From Rhodobacterales bacterium (lineage in GTDB: Bacteria; Pseudomonadota; Alphaproteobacteria; Rhodobacterales; Rhodobacteraceae), in NCBI GenBank assembly GCA_002746935.1, contig PDRW01000007.1, positions 1 through 45,827 on the forward strand: a stretch of DNA of 45,827 nucleotides, given 5' to 3'. The notes under the pieces are model-generated. The model searched no databases, was not told where the DNA came from, and worked only from the letters and a program-made list of their open reading frames with translations. The translations under genes and the position numbers were made by a program. This document shows, piece after piece, positions 17,620-27,506 of this stretch; position 1 is the first letter of the stretch; each line of letters opens with the position of its first letter.

Positions 17620-18503
17620 GGACAGGCCAGAGCCGCCCGTGCCGCTTCGGCATCGCCCACCTCATCCGACATCGGGAAGGTCGCCAGAAGCTCGTCGAAC
17701 ATCACGCAGGCCTCGGTGACATGGCCAAGCTCCCCCAGCGCCGCGCCGAGTTTCAGCAGCGCCCGGGTGGTGTATTGCCCCGGCGGCACCGCGCTGTAGG
17801 CCGCCAGATAGGCCCGCGCCGCATCGGCGATACGGCCCTGCCGGGTGAGCGCCTCGCCCGCGAAAAAGCTGGCGTCTGCGGTCAGCGGCCCGCCGGGATA
17901 GCTTTCGGCAAACCGCGAAAACCCTTCGGCGGCCCCGGCCATGTCGCCCGCATCGAAAGCTTCTCTGGCGCGGTCGAAATCCGCCTGCTCGGCCACCGCA
18001 AGCTCGCCGCCACCGCCACCGCCGATGCTGCCCGCGCCCGGATCGAGCGGCATGGTCGTGGGCAGGGGCGCGGCGGGCACCTCCGGCAACGCGCCGCCGC
18101 CAAGCGTCGGGGTGTCGCCAAGGCTCGCCACATCGCAATCCGTCTCCAGTTCGCAAAGCCGGAATTCGAGATCGCCCACCCGGTTGGTGCCATCGCGCAC
18201 CAAGGCCGAGATCCGGTGTTCGATCTGTTCGATCTGGCCGGTGAGGCGGCCGATTTCGGCCTCCAGCGCGTTGACCCGGTCGAGCGTGCCACCGCCGCCG
18301 GCGGGCAGCTGCACCGCCCCGGTGGTGTTGAGTTCGGTACCGAGCCGTTGCAGCTCGACATAGAGGACGGTGAGTTCCTGGCGTATGTCCGCAAGCGTCT
18401 GGGCGCGGTTCGGGGCGCGGTTCGGGGCGCCGTCCTGCGCGGTTGAGGCGAGCGGCAGAGCCGCCGCCAGCGCTGCCGAAAAGGCGAGTGTCTTCCAGCC
18501 CAT
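17616..18503 (-). CDS. cpoB: Cell division coordinator CpoB (YbgF), tol-pal associated
   Basis: The product is 295 residues. There is a signal peptide of about 22 residues (MGWKTLAFSAALAAALPLAS), a coiled-coil segment (about 35-110, LADIRQELTVLYVELQRLG onwards, two Cys in the loop CELETDC), a Gly/Pro-rich linker, and C-terminal TPR repeats (about 175-290, with the FDAGDMAGAAEGFSRF pattern). It is periplasmic, binds TolA, and couples outer-membrane constriction to peptidoglycan synthesis at division. The ATG at 18503 has GGGGGA upstream, 20 bp after pal. A 12-bp tandem duplication (18402-18425) makes the doubled APNR after the signal peptide. Confidence 0.93.
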   Translation of the reverse strand: MGWKTLAFSAALAAALPLASTAQDGAPNRAPNRAQTLADIRQELTVLYVELQRLGTELNTTGAVQLPAGGGGTLDRVNALEAEIGRLTGQIEQIEHRISALVRDGTNRVGDLEFRLCELETDCDVASLGDTPTLGGGALPEVPAAPLPTTMPLDPGAGSIGGGGGGELAVAEQADFDRAREAFDAGDMAGAAEGFSRFAESYPGGPLTADASFFAGEALTRQGRIADAARAYLAAYSAVPPGQYTTRALLKLGAALGELGHVTEACVMFDELLATFPMSDEVGDAEAARAALACP

Positions 18504-18523
18504 GTCACCGTCCCCCGGTCTGT

Positions 18524-19033
18524 CTACCTGATCCCGCCGGTGCTCAGCACGGTCACCGCGCGGCGGTTCTGGCTGTAGCAGCTTTCTTCCGAACAAAGCC
18601 GGAGCGGGCGTTCCTTGCCATAGGGAATGGTCTTCAGCCGCGACGGCGCCACGCCCCTGTCGATCAGGAACGCCTGCACCGCAGAGGCGCGCCGGGCCGA
18701 CAGCGCGAGGTTGTATTCGCGGGTGCCCTGCTCATCGGCATGGCCCTCGATGATCGCGGTATATTCGGGGTTGTCGCCGAACCACCGGGCCTGCTGGGTC
18801 AGCACATCCTGGGCGGTGGCGGTAAGGGTCGACTGATCGACCTCGAACAGCACCCGGTCGCCGACCACCTGGCTGAAATAGGCCGGGCTCGCCGGGTCGG
18901 AGACCGTACCCGACGCGCCGGCCGCGCCACCGGCCGCGTCCCCCGCCCCGTCCTCGCCGAAGCGGCTGCTCTTGTCACACGCGGTCAGCGCGAGCGCCCC
19001 GATCAGGAGCGCGGCGGTTGCGAGATGTTTCAT
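18524..19033 (-). CDS. pal: Peptidoglycan-associated lipoprotein Pal
   Basis: The product is 169 residues. The lipobox is LALTAC near residue 19, followed by a short Gly/Ala linker and an OmpA-like domain with the peptidoglycan-binding region (EGHADEQGTREYNLALSARRA). It anchors the outer membrane to peptidoglycan and is released and relocated by TolB-TolA. The start at 19033 has AGGA eight bases upstream; an in-frame ATG at 19042 is the alternative. Cys pair CSEESC near the end is a feature I have seen in alphaproteobacterial Pal. Confidence 0.96.
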   Translation of the reverse strand: MKHLATAALLIGALALTACDKSSRFGEDGAGDAAGGAAGASGTVSDPASPAYFSQVVGDRVLFEVDQSTLTATAQDVLTQQARWFGDNPEYTAIIEGHADEQGTREYNLALSARRASAVQAFLIDRGVAPSRLKTIPYGKERPLRLCSEESCYSQNRRAVTVLSTGGIR

Positions 19034-19137
19034 CTGGGCCATCCTGTGCCTTTGTTTCTGCTCATTTCGTCGTCTCGGCGCCAAGTCTATCAGACCCGGA
19101 CGCGCTTGGGAATCGCCCTTGGCCCCGGCGGGGCATC

Positions 19138-20466
19138 TCAGTCGAGAAGCGGCCCCCAGGCCGGGTCGGAGGCGGCGCCCGGGGTGCTCACCCGGGTGAG
19201 GTTGCGCCCCGAGATGTCGACCGAGAACAGCGACGCCGCGCCGCCCGCCCCCTGGGTCTCGCGGGTGAACATGATCACCCGCCCGTTCGGCGACCAGCTC
19301 GGGCCTTCATCGAGGAAGGAAGCCGTAAGCAGCCGCTCCCCGGAGCCGTCGGTGCGCATCACCCCGATGTGGAACCGGCCCGCATTCTGCTTGGTGAAGG
19401 CGATGTAGTCGCCCCGCGGGCTCCAGACCGGGGTGCCGTAACGCCCCTCGCCAAAGCTGATCCGCCGCGCTTCGCCGCCTTGGGCGGGCATCACGTAGAT
19501 CTGCGGAATGCCGGAGCGGTCGCTCTCGAAGACGACCTGCGTGCCATCGGGGCTGAAGGAGGGCGTGGTTTCGATCGAGGGCGCATCGGTCAGGCGCCGC
19601 AGCGCCCCGCCCGGCAGGGCCATTGCATAAATGTCGGTATTGCCCCCCTGTTCGAGCGAGAACACCACCGACTGGCCGTCGGGGGCGAAGCGCGCGGCAA
19701 AGCTGGTCATGTCGCCGCCCAGTCCGCCCAGCGGCACCTTGCGCATGGTGGCGAGTTCCAGCAGGAAGACCTGCGGCGCGCCGGTTTCATAGGAGGTGTA
19801 AAGCACCCGGTCGCCGGTGGGCGAGAACCGGGGCTTGAGCACCAGCGCCGCGCCGTCGCTGAGATCCTGCACATTCGCCCCGTCATAATCCATGATCGCC
19901 AACCGCTTGATGCGGGCGTCTTTCGGACCCTGTTCGTTGACGAACACCACCCGGCTGTCGAAATAGCCGCCTTCGCCGGTGATCCGGCTGTAGACCACAT
20001 CCGCCACCTTGTGCGCCATCCGCCGCCAGCCCGCGGTGGTGCCGGTAAACTGGAGCCCGTCGCCGAGCGCGGTATCGGAGAACACGTCGAACAGCCGGAA
20101 CTTCACCGTAAGCTGGCTGCCCGAGACCACGACCGCCCCGGTCACCAGCGCCTGGGCGTTGATCGCCTTCCAGTCGGCATAGGCCACCGGCGCGTCGAAA
20201 CGCGGCGCCGCCGAGATATGGGCCGCCTCCGGGATTTCGCGGAACAGCCCGGTGCCGGCGAGGTCGGCCGCGATCACCCGGGTGATCTCGGCGGCGTATT
20301 GCCGGGCCTCGCCGTCGCTGGTGAAGGCCGGGATCGCGAAGGGCAAGGGTTCGGTCACGCCCTCTTCAAGCACGATCCGCAGGGGTTCGGCGCGGGCCGG
20401 GGCGGTGAAATGGACGAGCCCCAGCACAAGGGCGAGCGTCAGGGTCAGGAAACGGAATGCGGTCAT
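19138..20466 (-). CDS. tolB: Tol-Pal system beta-propeller protein TolB
   Basis: The product is 442 residues. A signal peptide (to about residue 26, PARA-EPL) is followed by an N-terminal alpha/beta domain (to about 165) and a six-bladed beta-propeller with repeated (S/A)P(D/T)G..V.F(S/E) WD-like blades ([66 protein letters not shown]). It is a periplasmic protein that loads Pal to and from the TolA complex. AGAGGA precedes the ATG. It lies 118 bp after tolA. Confidence 0.97.
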   Translation of the reverse strand: MTAFRFLTLTLALVLGLVHFTAPARAEPLRIVLEEGVTEPLPFAIPAFTSDGEARQYAAEITRVIAADLAGTGLFREIPEAAHISAAPRFDAPVAYADWKAINAQALVTGAVVVSGSQLTVKFRLFDVFSDTALGDGLQFTGTTAGWRRMAHKVADVVYSRITGEGGYFDSRVVFVNEQGPKDARIKRLAIMDYDGANVQDLSDGAALVLKPRFSPTGDRVLYTSYETGAPQVFLLELATMRKVPLGGLGGDMTSFAARFAPDGQSVVFSLEQGGNTDIYAMALPGGALRRLTDAPSIETTPSFSPDGTQVVFESDRSGIPQIYVMPAQGGEARRISFGEGRYGTPVWSPRGDYIAFTKQNAGRFHIGVMRTDGSGERLLTASFLDEGPSWSPNGRVIMFTRETQGAGGAASLFSVDISGRNLTRVSTPGAASDPAWGPLLD

Positions 20467-20584
20467 CTGGTCCTCTCGGTCTCAGGCGTAATCTGGTTTT
20501 TCTCTGTGTACCACAGCAATGGGCGGGGATTGGCGGGGAACTGCCGGGCGAAAGCGGCACCGGACGGGGATTTCGGATGCGCCA

Positions 20585-21607
20585 TCAGCGGATACTCATC
20601 CTGGAAGGGTCGAAGGTCATCTCGATCTCGCGCCACTGGTCATATTTCTCCGCGGGCAGGGGAAGGCCGCGGGCCCCGCAGCGGATCACCGCGCGGCGCG
20701 CGGCCTCGTAGGCGCTGCGGGTGGCGGCGGGGGTGGCGCCGTTGGAGCTGACCATCTCGACGGTTTCCGGCCTGCCGTCGCGGGCCATGCGCACCAGCAG
20801 CACCACGGTGGTGGCGAGCGCATCGGTCGAGAGCGAGCCGACGTTCCAGCATTGCTGCACGGCGATGCGCAGCCCGTCGCGTTCGCCGCGGCTGAGCACC
20901 GGACCGGCAACGCCCCCCGGCGCGCCCGGCGTACCGGTCTCGTCCCCGGCCCCGCTCAGAGCCTCGCTCAGCGCATCTTCGATCGCCGTATCGCGGCGCG
21001 GCTCCGGCTCCGCGTCGATCGTGGTTTCCGGCGCGGGGGCGGGGGCGGGCTCGGGCCGGGCGGGCCTGGGCTTCGGCCGCGGACTGCGGATGGGTGCAAG
21101 CTCCGGCTCCGGCTCCGGCTCCGGCGCGGGCGGCGGGGGCGGCGGAGGCGGTGTGGGCGCGGGTTCAGGCGCCGGTGCGGGCACAGGCTCCGGCGCAGGG
21201 GGGGGAACCGGGTCCGGTTCCGGGACAGGGTCCGGCGCGGGTTCAGGGGCCGGCTCCGGTTCAGGCACGGGGACAGGCTCCGGTTCAGGCTCCGGCGCCG
21301 GCTCCGGCGTGGGGGCGGGCTCCGGCGCGGGGGCGGGCTCCGGCTCTGGCTCTGGTTCAGGTTCCGGCTCCGGTGCGGGCGGCACCGAGGGAGGCACGGG
21401 GCGCGGCACCGGGCGCACCGGCGGCGCGGGCACGTCAGCGCGCTCCGCCCCCTTGACCAGCGCCGCGAACTCGTCTCCCGACACCAGCGACACTTCCGCC
21501 ACCCGCAGCGCCGGCTCATCGCTTCGCCAGGCAAACAGCCCGCCGACCAGCAGCCACAGGATGAGAACCCCGTGCCCGATCCCTGAAATGATGTAGCCCG
21601 TGCGCAT
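20585..21607 (-). CDS. tolA: TolA-like energy-transducing protein of the Tol-Pal system
   Basis: The product is 340 residues. One N-terminal transmembrane helix ([20 protein letters not shown]) carries the Ser/His face that meets TolQR. Then comes a long Pro/Glu-Pro/Glu linker (about 70-210) of repeated EPEP and APEP units, spanning the periplasm where enterobacterial TolA uses an Ala/Lys helix. The C-terminal TonB/TolA domain (about 235-340) includes [15 protein letters not shown]. It transmits proton-motive force from TolQR to Pal/TolB. The linker DNA is strongly biased and its complement gives a spurious Gly/Ser-rich frame. Confidence 0.93.
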   Translation of the reverse strand: MRTGYIISGIGHGVLILWLLVGGLFAWRSDEPALRVAEVSLVSGDEFAALVKGAERADVPAPPVRPVPRPVPPSVPPAPEPEPEPEPEPEPAPAPEPAPTPEPAPEPEPEPVPVPEPEPAPEPAPDPVPEPDPVPPPAPEPVPAPAPEPAPTPPPPPPPPAPEPEPEPELAPIRSPRPKPRPARPEPAPAPAPETTIDAEPEPRRDTAIEDALSEALSGAGDETGTPGAPGGVAGPVLSRGERDGLRIAVQQCWNVGSLSTDALATTVVLLVRMARDGRPETVEMVSSNGATPAATRSAYEAARRAVIRCGARGLPLPAEKYDQWREIEMTFDPSRMSIR

Positions 21608-21624
21608 CGAACGAACCCCGGGGC

Positions 21625-22092
<468 letters not shown>

Positions 22093-22093
22093 C

Positions 22094-22789
22094 TCAGCTG
22101 TCCAGCTGGCGGCTGAGGATGGTGGCGAATTCGTCGGCAAAGGCCTCCCAGCCGGCGGCGATGCCGTCCGAATCGGCGGTGAGCTTGTTGTAGAAGATCA
22201 CCGCCGGGATCGCCGCCAGCAGCCCGAGCCCGGTGGCAAACAGCGCCTCGGCAATGCCGGGCGCCACCACGGCCAGGTTGGTGTTCTCATGCTGGGCGAT
22301 CTCGATGAAACTGTGCATGATGCCCCAGACGGTGCCGAACAGCCCCACGAACGGCGCCGAAGAGGCCACGATGGCCAGAAACGGCAGGCCCCGGTTGAGC
22401 TTCTCCGCCTCCTTGGCAATGGCCACATCCATCGAGCGGTCGATCCGCGCCTGCGCCCCGGCGATCAGCCCGCCGTCGGGCCGGTGCGAGCGGCGCCATT
22501 CCAGCATTCCGGCGGCAAAGACCTTTTCCGAAGATCCCGTGGGTGCCGGCCCGACCTCGTCGAACAGTTCATCGAGCGGGTCGCCCGACCAGAAGGAGCG
22601 GTCGAACACCGCCGCCTCGGCCCGCGCCCGGCGGTACTGGATGAACTTGGTGACGATGATCGCCCAGGACTGGACCGACGCCGCCAGAAGCAGCACGATG
22701 ACCAGCTTGACGACCAGCGTCGCGCGAAAGAAGAGCGCCCAGACCGAAAAGTCGATCGTCTGCGCGGCTGCAAGTGCTTCGGTTTCCAT
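22094..22789 (-). CDS. tolQ: TolQ (ExbB/MotA family) proton-channel subunit
   Basis: The product is 231 residues with three transmembrane helices (about 16-42, 133-158, 167-190). The conserved channel signature is VGLFGTVWGIMHSF, followed by GIAEALFATGLGLLAAIPAVI. The inner-membrane complex with TolR energises TolA. The ATG at 22789 gives the conserved N-terminus (METEALAAAQTIDFSVWALF). The 154 bp up to ybgC hold a short TCTGATTG / CCTGATTGTCTG near-repeat and no gene. Confidence 0.97.
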   Translation of the reverse strand: METEALAAAQTIDFSVWALFFRATLVVKLVIVLLLAASVQSWAIIVTKFIQYRRARAEAAVFDRSFWSGDPLDELFDEVGPAPTGSSEKVFAAGMLEWRRSHRPDGGLIAGAQARIDRSMDVAIAKEAEKLNRGLPFLAIVASSAPFVGLFGTVWGIMHSFIEIAQHENTNLAVVAPGIAEALFATGLGLLAAIPAVIFYNKLTADSDGIAAGWEAFADEFATILSRQLDS

Positions 22790-22943
22790 CTGCCTGTGCC
22801 CGATATTGTCTGATTGTATTGCCTGATTGTCTGCCCGATCCGCAAAGCCCCCTCGTTGGCCGGAGGGCCATTTTCCGCACAGGCTAGCCGATTTCGCAAC
22901 CCGTTTCAACAAAGCCGGTATCGGCGCCGCATTCGCCGCGCGG

Positions 22944-23333
22944 TCAGCCAAGCCTGCGGCGAATATCCGCCGGAAGCCGCACCGCACCGCCCCCGGGCCC
23001 GATCGCCACCAGCACCACCCGGGCGGAAAACAGCACCTCGCCCGCGCGGCAGACCCGCTGAAGCATCACCAGACTCGCGCCCTTCACCGCCTCGACCCCG
23101 GTTTCGACCTCGAGATCGTCGCCGAAGCGCGCAGGTGCCAGATAATCCGCCTCCACCCGCCGCACCGCAAACACAAGCCCCGCCTCGCGCATCAGCGCCG
23201 CCTGGTCGATCCCCCGCGCGCGGACATATTCCGTCCGCCCGCGCTCGATGAACTTCAGGTAATTGGCGTAGTAGACGATGCCCGCAAGGTCGGTGTCTTC
23301 GTAATAGACGCGCAAGGAGAGGGTGTCGGTCAT
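22944..23333 (-). CDS. ybgC: Tol-Pal system-associated acyl-CoA thioesterase YbgC
   Basis: The product is 129 residues of hotdog fold with the 4-hydroxybenzoyl-CoA thioesterase signature YYEDTDLAGIVYYANYLKFIERGRTEY, whose Asp in the EDTD stretch is the catalytic residue. It probably hydrolyses acyl-CoA or acyl-ACP at the inner membrane and is regularly the first gene of the tol cluster. It lies nine bases after thpR. Confidence 0.95.
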   Translation of the reverse strand: MTDTLSLRVYYEDTDLAGIVYYANYLKFIERGRTEYVRARGIDQAALMREAGLVFAVRRVEADYLAPARFGDDLEVETGVEAVKGASLVMLQRVCRAGEVLFSARVVLVAIGPGGGAVRLPADIRRRLG

Positions 23334-23342
23334 GGCAGAGCC

Positions 23343-23903
23343 CTAGCCGCTCAGCGCGAAAGACGCCAGAGCCTCGTATTGCGCGCCCTCATGAGAAAGG
23401 TGGGAGCGGTAGAGGGTGACGGTTGGCGCAGGCTCCGGCGGCAGGGCGAAACGGCCGTTGAGGGTCACGAACGCCTGCAACCGCCCCACCTCCTTCGGCC
23501 CCAGCGCGCGCGGCAGGCGTGCGATGGTCACATGCGGCCGGAAGCGGCGGCGCGGCAGCACGGCCCCGGCCTCGCGCGCGGCGCGCATCACCTTGGCGTG
23601 GAGCGCCTCAAGCCCCGCACCCCCGGCCCTGGCCGCGAGCAAATTCGGCCCGTGCCCGTTCGGCCTGTGCCCGCCGAAAAGCTCAAGCCCCGTGAGCGCG
23701 AGCGCCACCGCCGGCAGCCGGGCGGCCTCCAGCCCCTCGGCCACGGCCTCCGCCGTGCCCTGCGCCACCTCGCCCAGGAAAGCGAGCGTCAGATGCAGGT
23801 TCTCTTCCGGCACCGCGCGGCCCAGCGGCAGCCCCGCCTGCAACCGCAAAAGCGGCGCGACCATCCCTTCGGGCAGATCGAGCGCCACGAAAACCCGCAT
23901 CAT
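23343..23903 (-). CDS. thpR: RNA 2',3'-cyclic phosphodiesterase (2'-5' RNA ligase family)
   Basis: The product is 186 residues. The two HxT motifs of the 2H phosphoesterase family are present as NLHLTLAFLG and RPHVTIARL, with an internal duplication of the fold. It acts on RNA 2',3'-cyclic phosphates in vitro; its cellular role is unclear. It overlaps the preceding gene's stop (ATGATG at 23903-23898), so translation is probably coupled. The start could be 23903 or 23900; an in-frame ATG at 23912 is less likely. Confidence 0.9.
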   Translation of the reverse strand: MMRVFVALDLPEGMVAPLLRLQAGLPLGRAVPEENLHLTLAFLGEVAQGTAEAVAEGLEAARLPAVALALTGLELFGGHRPNGHGPNLLAARAGGAGLEALHAKVMRAAREAGAVLPRRRFRPHVTIARLPRALGPKEVGRLQAFVTLNGRFALPPEPAPTVTLYRSHLSHEGAQYEALASFALSG

Positions 23904-24532
23904 TCCCGCCATTCCCGCCCGATCCGCGCAAACAGCCGCAGGGCATGGCTCGGATCCTCCGCCCGGTCGGGCAGCACAGGGTCATAGGCCGCGCGGATCA
24001 CCGCGGCGATCTCCGGTTTCACCACCGTCGCCCCGGTCTCGGGGTGCCGCGCCACGGGCGCGCTTTCGGCAAAGGCCGCCTCGCCCCAGGCCAGCACCGT
24101 CTCCACCGCTTCCGAAAAGGCAATGGTCTCGGCGGGCAGGTTCTCGAGCCCGCCCCGCATCGCCAGAAACACGAAACCCGCCCTGATCGCCCCCGCTTCG
24201 TCATAGCGGAACGCCCGGTAGCGGTTGGCATCCGCCGCCTTCAGCCGCGCCACCGTCGCCGGCAGATCGGGCACCAGCTCGCCGAGATCGGGCACGCCGA
24301 GCAGCTCGTCCCATTCGCGGAAGAAGAAGATCATCAGATTGGACCCAAGCTCCGGGTCGGTCTCCGCCAGCGGCCGCCCGGCCAGCTGCGCCACCGCCTC
24401 CAGCGCGCCGCGCAACACCGCGAGCGTCGCGTCATTGACCCCGAACACCACCGGCGCAATCGGCCGCCCCCAGCGGGCAAAGGCATAGGCCCCGTTGCGG
24501 GTGAACAGCCGCTCGATGTCGTCCGGTGTCAT
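23900..24532 (-). CDS. Conserved-looking cytosolic protein of unknown function
   Basis: The product is 210 residues without a signal peptide or membrane helix. The N-terminus reads MTPDDIERLFTRNGAYAFARWGRP, then APVVFGVNDATL, and later NLMIFFFREWDELLGVPDL. I associate proteins of this type with Rhodobacterales but cannot name the family or function. Its ribosome site is supplied by the recurrent element (copy D). It is placed between ruvB and thpR in a long co-directional series, overlapping thpR by four bases. Alternation of acidic helices and aromatic residues suggests a compact globular protein. Confidence 0.8.
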   Translation of the reverse strand: MTPDDIERLFTRNGAYAFARWGRPIAPVVFGVNDATLAVLRGALEAVAQLAGRPLAETDPELGSNLMIFFFREWDELLGVPDLGELVPDLPATVARLKAADANRYRAFRYDEAGAIRAGFVFLAMRGGLENLPAETIAFSEAVETVLAWGEAAFAESAPVARHPETGATVVKPEIAAVIRAAYDPVLPDRAEDPSHALRLFARIGREWRE

Positions 24533-24539
24533 CGCCCTG

Positions 24540-24562
24540 CCCTTTTCCTGGCTGAAATACGC
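24540..24562 (-). repeat. GCGTATTT...CCAGGAAAAGGG element, copy D (ribosome site of 24532 gene)
   Basis: On the reverse strand: GCGTATTT, three bases, CCAGGAAAAGGG, then seven bases and the ATG at 24532. It has the same layout as copy C before folD. Confidence 0.65.
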
Positions 24563-24618
24563 ACGCCGGAGGCTAAATCCCGGACGCGCCAAGGGCAAGC
24601 GGCTGCGGGCAGGTGGCT

Positions 24619-25680
24619 TTAGCCGTCGAACAGATCCGCCCCGCCCGGCGTCCCGTCCGATGGCTTCGGCGGCTTCGGCGCCTGCATCCCGAGATGCGCC
24701 CAGGCGCGCGCCCCCAGCATCCGGCCGCGCGGGGTGCGCTGGATCAGCCCCTGTTGCAACAGATAGGGCTCGATCACCTCCTCCAGCGCGTCGCGCGATT
24801 CGCTCAGCGCCGCCGACATGGTCTCGATCCCCACCGGGCCGCCCTGATAATGCTCCGCCATCAGCCGCAGATAGCGCCGGTCGGCGCCGTCGAGGCCGAG
24901 ATTGTCGACCCCGAGCCGGGTCAGCGCCGCATCGGCCAGCGCATGGGTGATCCGCCCGTCGCCCTCGACCACGGCGAAATCGAGCACCCGGCGCAACAGC
25001 CGTCCGGCGATGCGCGGGGTGCCGCGGGCGCGCCGGGCGATCTCCCGCGCCCCGGCCTCATCCGCCGGAACCCCGAGTTTCTGCGCATTGCGGGCCACGA
25101 TGCGGAACAGCTCGTCTTCATTGTAGAACTGCAGCCGCACCGGGATGCCGAAACGGTCGCGCAGCGGCGTGGTGAGCAGCCCGAGCCGGGTGGTGGCGCC
25201 CACGAGGGTGAAGGGCTGCAACTCGATCCGCACGGTGCGCGCCGCCGGCCCCTCGCCCACCACCAGATCGAGCTCGTAATCTTCCATCGCCGGATAGAGC
25301 ACCTCCTCGACCGCCGGATTCATCCGGTGGATCTCGTCGATGAACAACACGTCGTTGCGTTCGAGATTGGTAAGGATCGCCGCAAGATCGCCCGCTTTCG
25401 CCAGCACCGGGCCGGAGGTCATGCGGAAGCCGACGCCCAGTTCGCGCGCCATGATCTGCGCCAGCGTGGTCTTGCCAAGGCCCGGCGGCCCGTGAAACAG
25501 CGCGTGATCCATGGCCTCGGCGCGCATCCGGGCGCTGCCGATGAACACCTTGAGGTTCGCCCGCGCCTCGGCCTGACCGATGAAATCGTCGAGATATTGC
25601 GGCCGGAGCGCCCGGTCGCCCTCGGCGGCGAGGTCTTCCGGGCGCGGCTCGGGGCGCAGGGTCGGGTCGGGTCCGGTCAT
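24619..25680 (-). CDS. ruvB: Holliday junction branch-migration helicase RuvB
   Basis: The product is 353 residues. The N-terminus [15 protein letters not shown] precedes Walker A GPPGLGKT (64-71) and Walker [10 protein letters not shown] (Asp115/Glu116). The arginine finger lies in [18 protein letters not shown], and a winged-helix domain closes the protein. It drives branch migration with RuvA and RuvC. The ATG at 25680 gives the family length. It lies 40 bp after ruvA. Confidence 0.97.
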   Translation of the reverse strand: MTGPDPTLRPEPRPEDLAAEGDRALRPQYLDDFIGQAEARANLKVFIGSARMRAEAMDHALFHGPPGLGKTTLAQIMARELGVGFRMTSGPVLAKAGDLAAILTNLERNDVLFIDEIHRMNPAVEEVLYPAMEDYELDLVVGEGPAARTVRIELQPFTLVGATTRLGLLTTPLRDRFGIPVRLQFYNEDELFRIVARNAQKLGVPADEAGAREIARRARGTPRIAGRLLRRVLDFAVVEGDGRITHALADAALTRLGVDNLGLDGADRRYLRLMAEHYQGGPVGIETMSAALSESRDALEEVIEPYLLQQGLIQRTPRGRMLGARAWAHLGMQAPKPPKPSDGTPGGADLFDG

Positions 25681-25720
25681 GCTTGTCGCTCGCTTTATGG
25701 GGCGCGCCTTCAGGGGCTCT

Positions 25721-26413
25721 CTAGCCTTTCGGCGCCAGCAGCCGCAAGGCGGCGCGGATCAGCTCCGGCGTGGCGGCCCCGGGAGCCTCGCCCAGAGCCG
25801 TGGCCACGGCGGAGGCCGCGTCGCCGGGGGCGTAGCCGAGGTTTTGCAGGGCCGACAGCGCGTCGGCCTGAGCGTTCGCCCCCGCGGGCGCGGCGGGCGG
25901 CACCGGGGCCTCAGGGGGCTCTGATACCTCCGCCTCCGCCAGCGCCTCGCCCGGATCCGCCCCCAGCCCCAGCTCCGGCCCCGGCCCTGAGGCCACCGCC
26001 ATGGCCATCACCGCCGGCGCCTTGTCCTTCAGCTCGATCACCACCCGCTGCGCCGTCTTGGGGCCAACCCCTTTCGCGGCCTTCAGCGCGTTCCAGTCGC
26101 CCAAAGCAATCGCCCGGCTCACCCCGTCGGCCCCGAGCACCCCGAGGATCGCCAGCGAGGCCTTCGCCCCGATCCCCTGCACGCTCATCAGCAGCCGGTG
26201 CCATTCCTTCTCGGCCAGCGTGGTGAAGCCGAAGAGCTGGAGCAGATCTTCGCGCACCAGAAGGTCGGTGTAGAGCGCCACCGCCTCGCCCGGGCCGGGC
26301 AGCCCCGCGAGGGTGCGCTCGCTCACATGGACGATGTAACCGACCCCGCGCACGTCGATCAGCACATGGTCGAAGGCCTTGTATTCCAGCCGTCCCGCAA
26401 GCCGCCCGATCAT
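25721..26413 (-). CDS. ruvA: Holliday junction DNA-binding protein RuvA
   Basis: The product is 230 residues. The N-terminal OB fold begins [20 protein letters not shown]. Helix-hairpin-helix motifs follow ([17 protein letters not shown] and [20 protein letters not shown]). A Pro/Ala/Glu linker of about 55 residues leads to the C-terminal RuvB-binding domain ([16 protein letters not shown]). The start overlaps the ruvC stop by four bases (ATGA). Confidence 0.97.
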   Translation of the reverse strand: MIGRLAGRLEYKAFDHVLIDVRGVGYIVHVSERTLAGLPGPGEAVALYTDLLVREDLLQLFGFTTLAEKEWHRLLMSVQGIGAKASLAILGVLGADGVSRAIALGDWNALKAAKGVGPKTAQRVVIELKDKAPAVMAMAVASGPGPELGLGADPGEALAEAEVSEPPEAPVPPAAPAGANAQADALSALQNLGYAPGDAASAVATALGEAPGAATPELIRAALRLLAPKG

Positions 26414-26916
26414 GCCGACGCCCGCCGCAGCGCCTCCCCGAAGCGGTCGCCGGCGCGGGCGAAATGGGCGTGGCACAGCGCGATGGCGAGGGCGTCGGCG
26501 GCGTCGGCCCCGGCGATCTCGACGCCCGGCAATTGCAGCCGCACCATATGCTCGACCTGACGCTTGTCGGCATGGCCGACGCCGACCACGGTCTTCTTCA
26601 CCTGATTGGGGGCGTATTCGCCGACCGCGAGCCCCGCCTGCGCCGGCACCAGCAGCGCCACGCCCCGGGCCTGGCCGAGCTTCAGCGTGCCCGCGCCGTC
26701 GCGGTTGACGAAGGTCTTCTCGATCGCGGCGCTGTCGGGGGCGAAACGCGCGACGATGGCGCTGAGCCCTTTGTGCAGCGCCAGCAGACGTGCCGCCAGC
26801 CCCTCGCCGGTGCCATGGACGATGCCATTGGCCACATGGCGCATCCGGCTGCCGTCGGCGTCGATCACGCCCCAGCCGAGGTTGCGCAACCCCGGGTCGA
26901 TGCCGATTACCCGCAT
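26410..26916 (-). CDS. ruvC: Holliday junction resolvase RuvC
   Basis: The product is 168 residues. The first catalytic Asp is in [16 protein letters not shown], and the next acidic residue is in AAIEKTFVN. The C-terminal [15 protein letters not shown] carries the remaining active-site Asp residues. The enzyme cuts Holliday junctions symmetrically. The ATG at 26916, with AGGTGA upstream, gives the canonical start; the frame is open for another 58 codons upstream without family similarity. It heads the long leftward series down to ftsH. Confidence 0.97.
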   Translation of the reverse strand: MRVIGIDPGLRNLGWGVIDADGSRMRHVANGIVHGTGEGLAARLLALHKGLSAIVARFAPDSAAIEKTFVNRDGAGTLKLGQARGVALLVPAQAGLAVGEYAPNQVKKTVVGVGHADKRQVEHMVRLQLPGVEIAGADAADALAIALCHAHFARAGDRFGEALRRASA

Positions 26917-27223
26917 TCTGTCACCTGCCCTGCCTCGCTCGTTGTTGCCCGCTGCCACGCGCTTGCCGGTGCGGCGCTCCGCGCCACACGGGATCGCAGC
27001 TAGCACGAAAGGCGAACACCGGGAAGGGGTTTCCGCCCCGCAGCGGCGCCGGAATTCCGAGAGATCCGGGAAGGCATGCAAATTCTTCATGAAGCAGCGC
27101 TAACACAATGTGAAAGCCATGCGCCAGACGCAGGGCGCCTTGCAAACTTCGGGTCTACTCCACGGACCGGCAAAGCCCTATCTCCGCGTCGAACGACCAA
27201 CAGCTATCAGACAGGATACACCA
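26917..27223. other. Divergent intergenic region ruvC / DUF1127
   Basis: This 307-bp gap lies between divergent genes and must hold both promoters. The part around 27070-27200 is AT-richer (CATGCAAATTCTTCATGAAG and nearby) than the flanks. I see no clear -35/-10 pair, repeat or additional gene. Confidence 0.45.
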
Positions 27224-27421
27224 ATGACCATGACCAACACCGCCACCACCCCCCTTGCCTTCGGGACCGGGGCCCGCCTCTCGCGCCTCATGGCGCGGGC
27301 GACGACCGCTTTCAGCGCCCGCGCCGAACGCCGCGCCAACTACCGCGCGCTCATCCAGCTTTCCGACCGCCAGCTGGACGACATCGGCTTCACCCGGGGC
27401 GAAGTCGAAGCGATGCGGTAG
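27224..27421 (+). CDS. Small DUF1127 (YjiS-like) protein
   Basis: The product is 65 residues. The C-terminal half is the DUF1127 helix pair: ...YRALIQLSDRQLDDIGFTRGEVEAMR, with LSDRQLDDIG diagnostic. The N-terminal half is an Ala/Thr/Arg-rich amphipathic stretch. Short DUF1127 proteins in alphaproteobacteria have been tied to stress response and RNA metabolism, but the role of this copy is unknown. The ATG at 27224 is preceded by ACAGGATACACCA; a second ATG at 27230 is possible. A strong terminator follows. Confidence 0.88.
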   Translation: MTMTNTATTPLAFGTGARLSRLMARATTAFSARAERRANYRALIQLSDRQLDDIGFTRGEVEAMR

Positions 27422-27469
27422 CCCTTTGCGGCAAACGGGCCGCAGCCGAAGGCGCGACCCGCTCAACGA

Positions 27470-27499
27470 AGCCCCCGGGATCGCTCCCGGGGGCTTTTT
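27470..27499 (+). terminator. Rho-independent terminator of the DUF1127 gene
   Basis: AGCCCCCGGGA (27470-27480) pairs with TCCCGGGGGCT (27485-27495) around a TCGC loop, an 11-bp perfect stem followed by TTTTTGGTTTT. It lies between converging genes and could also slow transcription from the opposite side past degP. Confidence 0.9.
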
Positions 27500-27506
27500 G
27501 GTTTTG

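Noticed and set aside
20721-21596. Gly/Ser-rich forward-strand frame resembling a PE_PGRS-like or adhesin protein
   Set aside because: It is the complement of the Pro/Glu linker of TolA, whose ends are clearly conserved.
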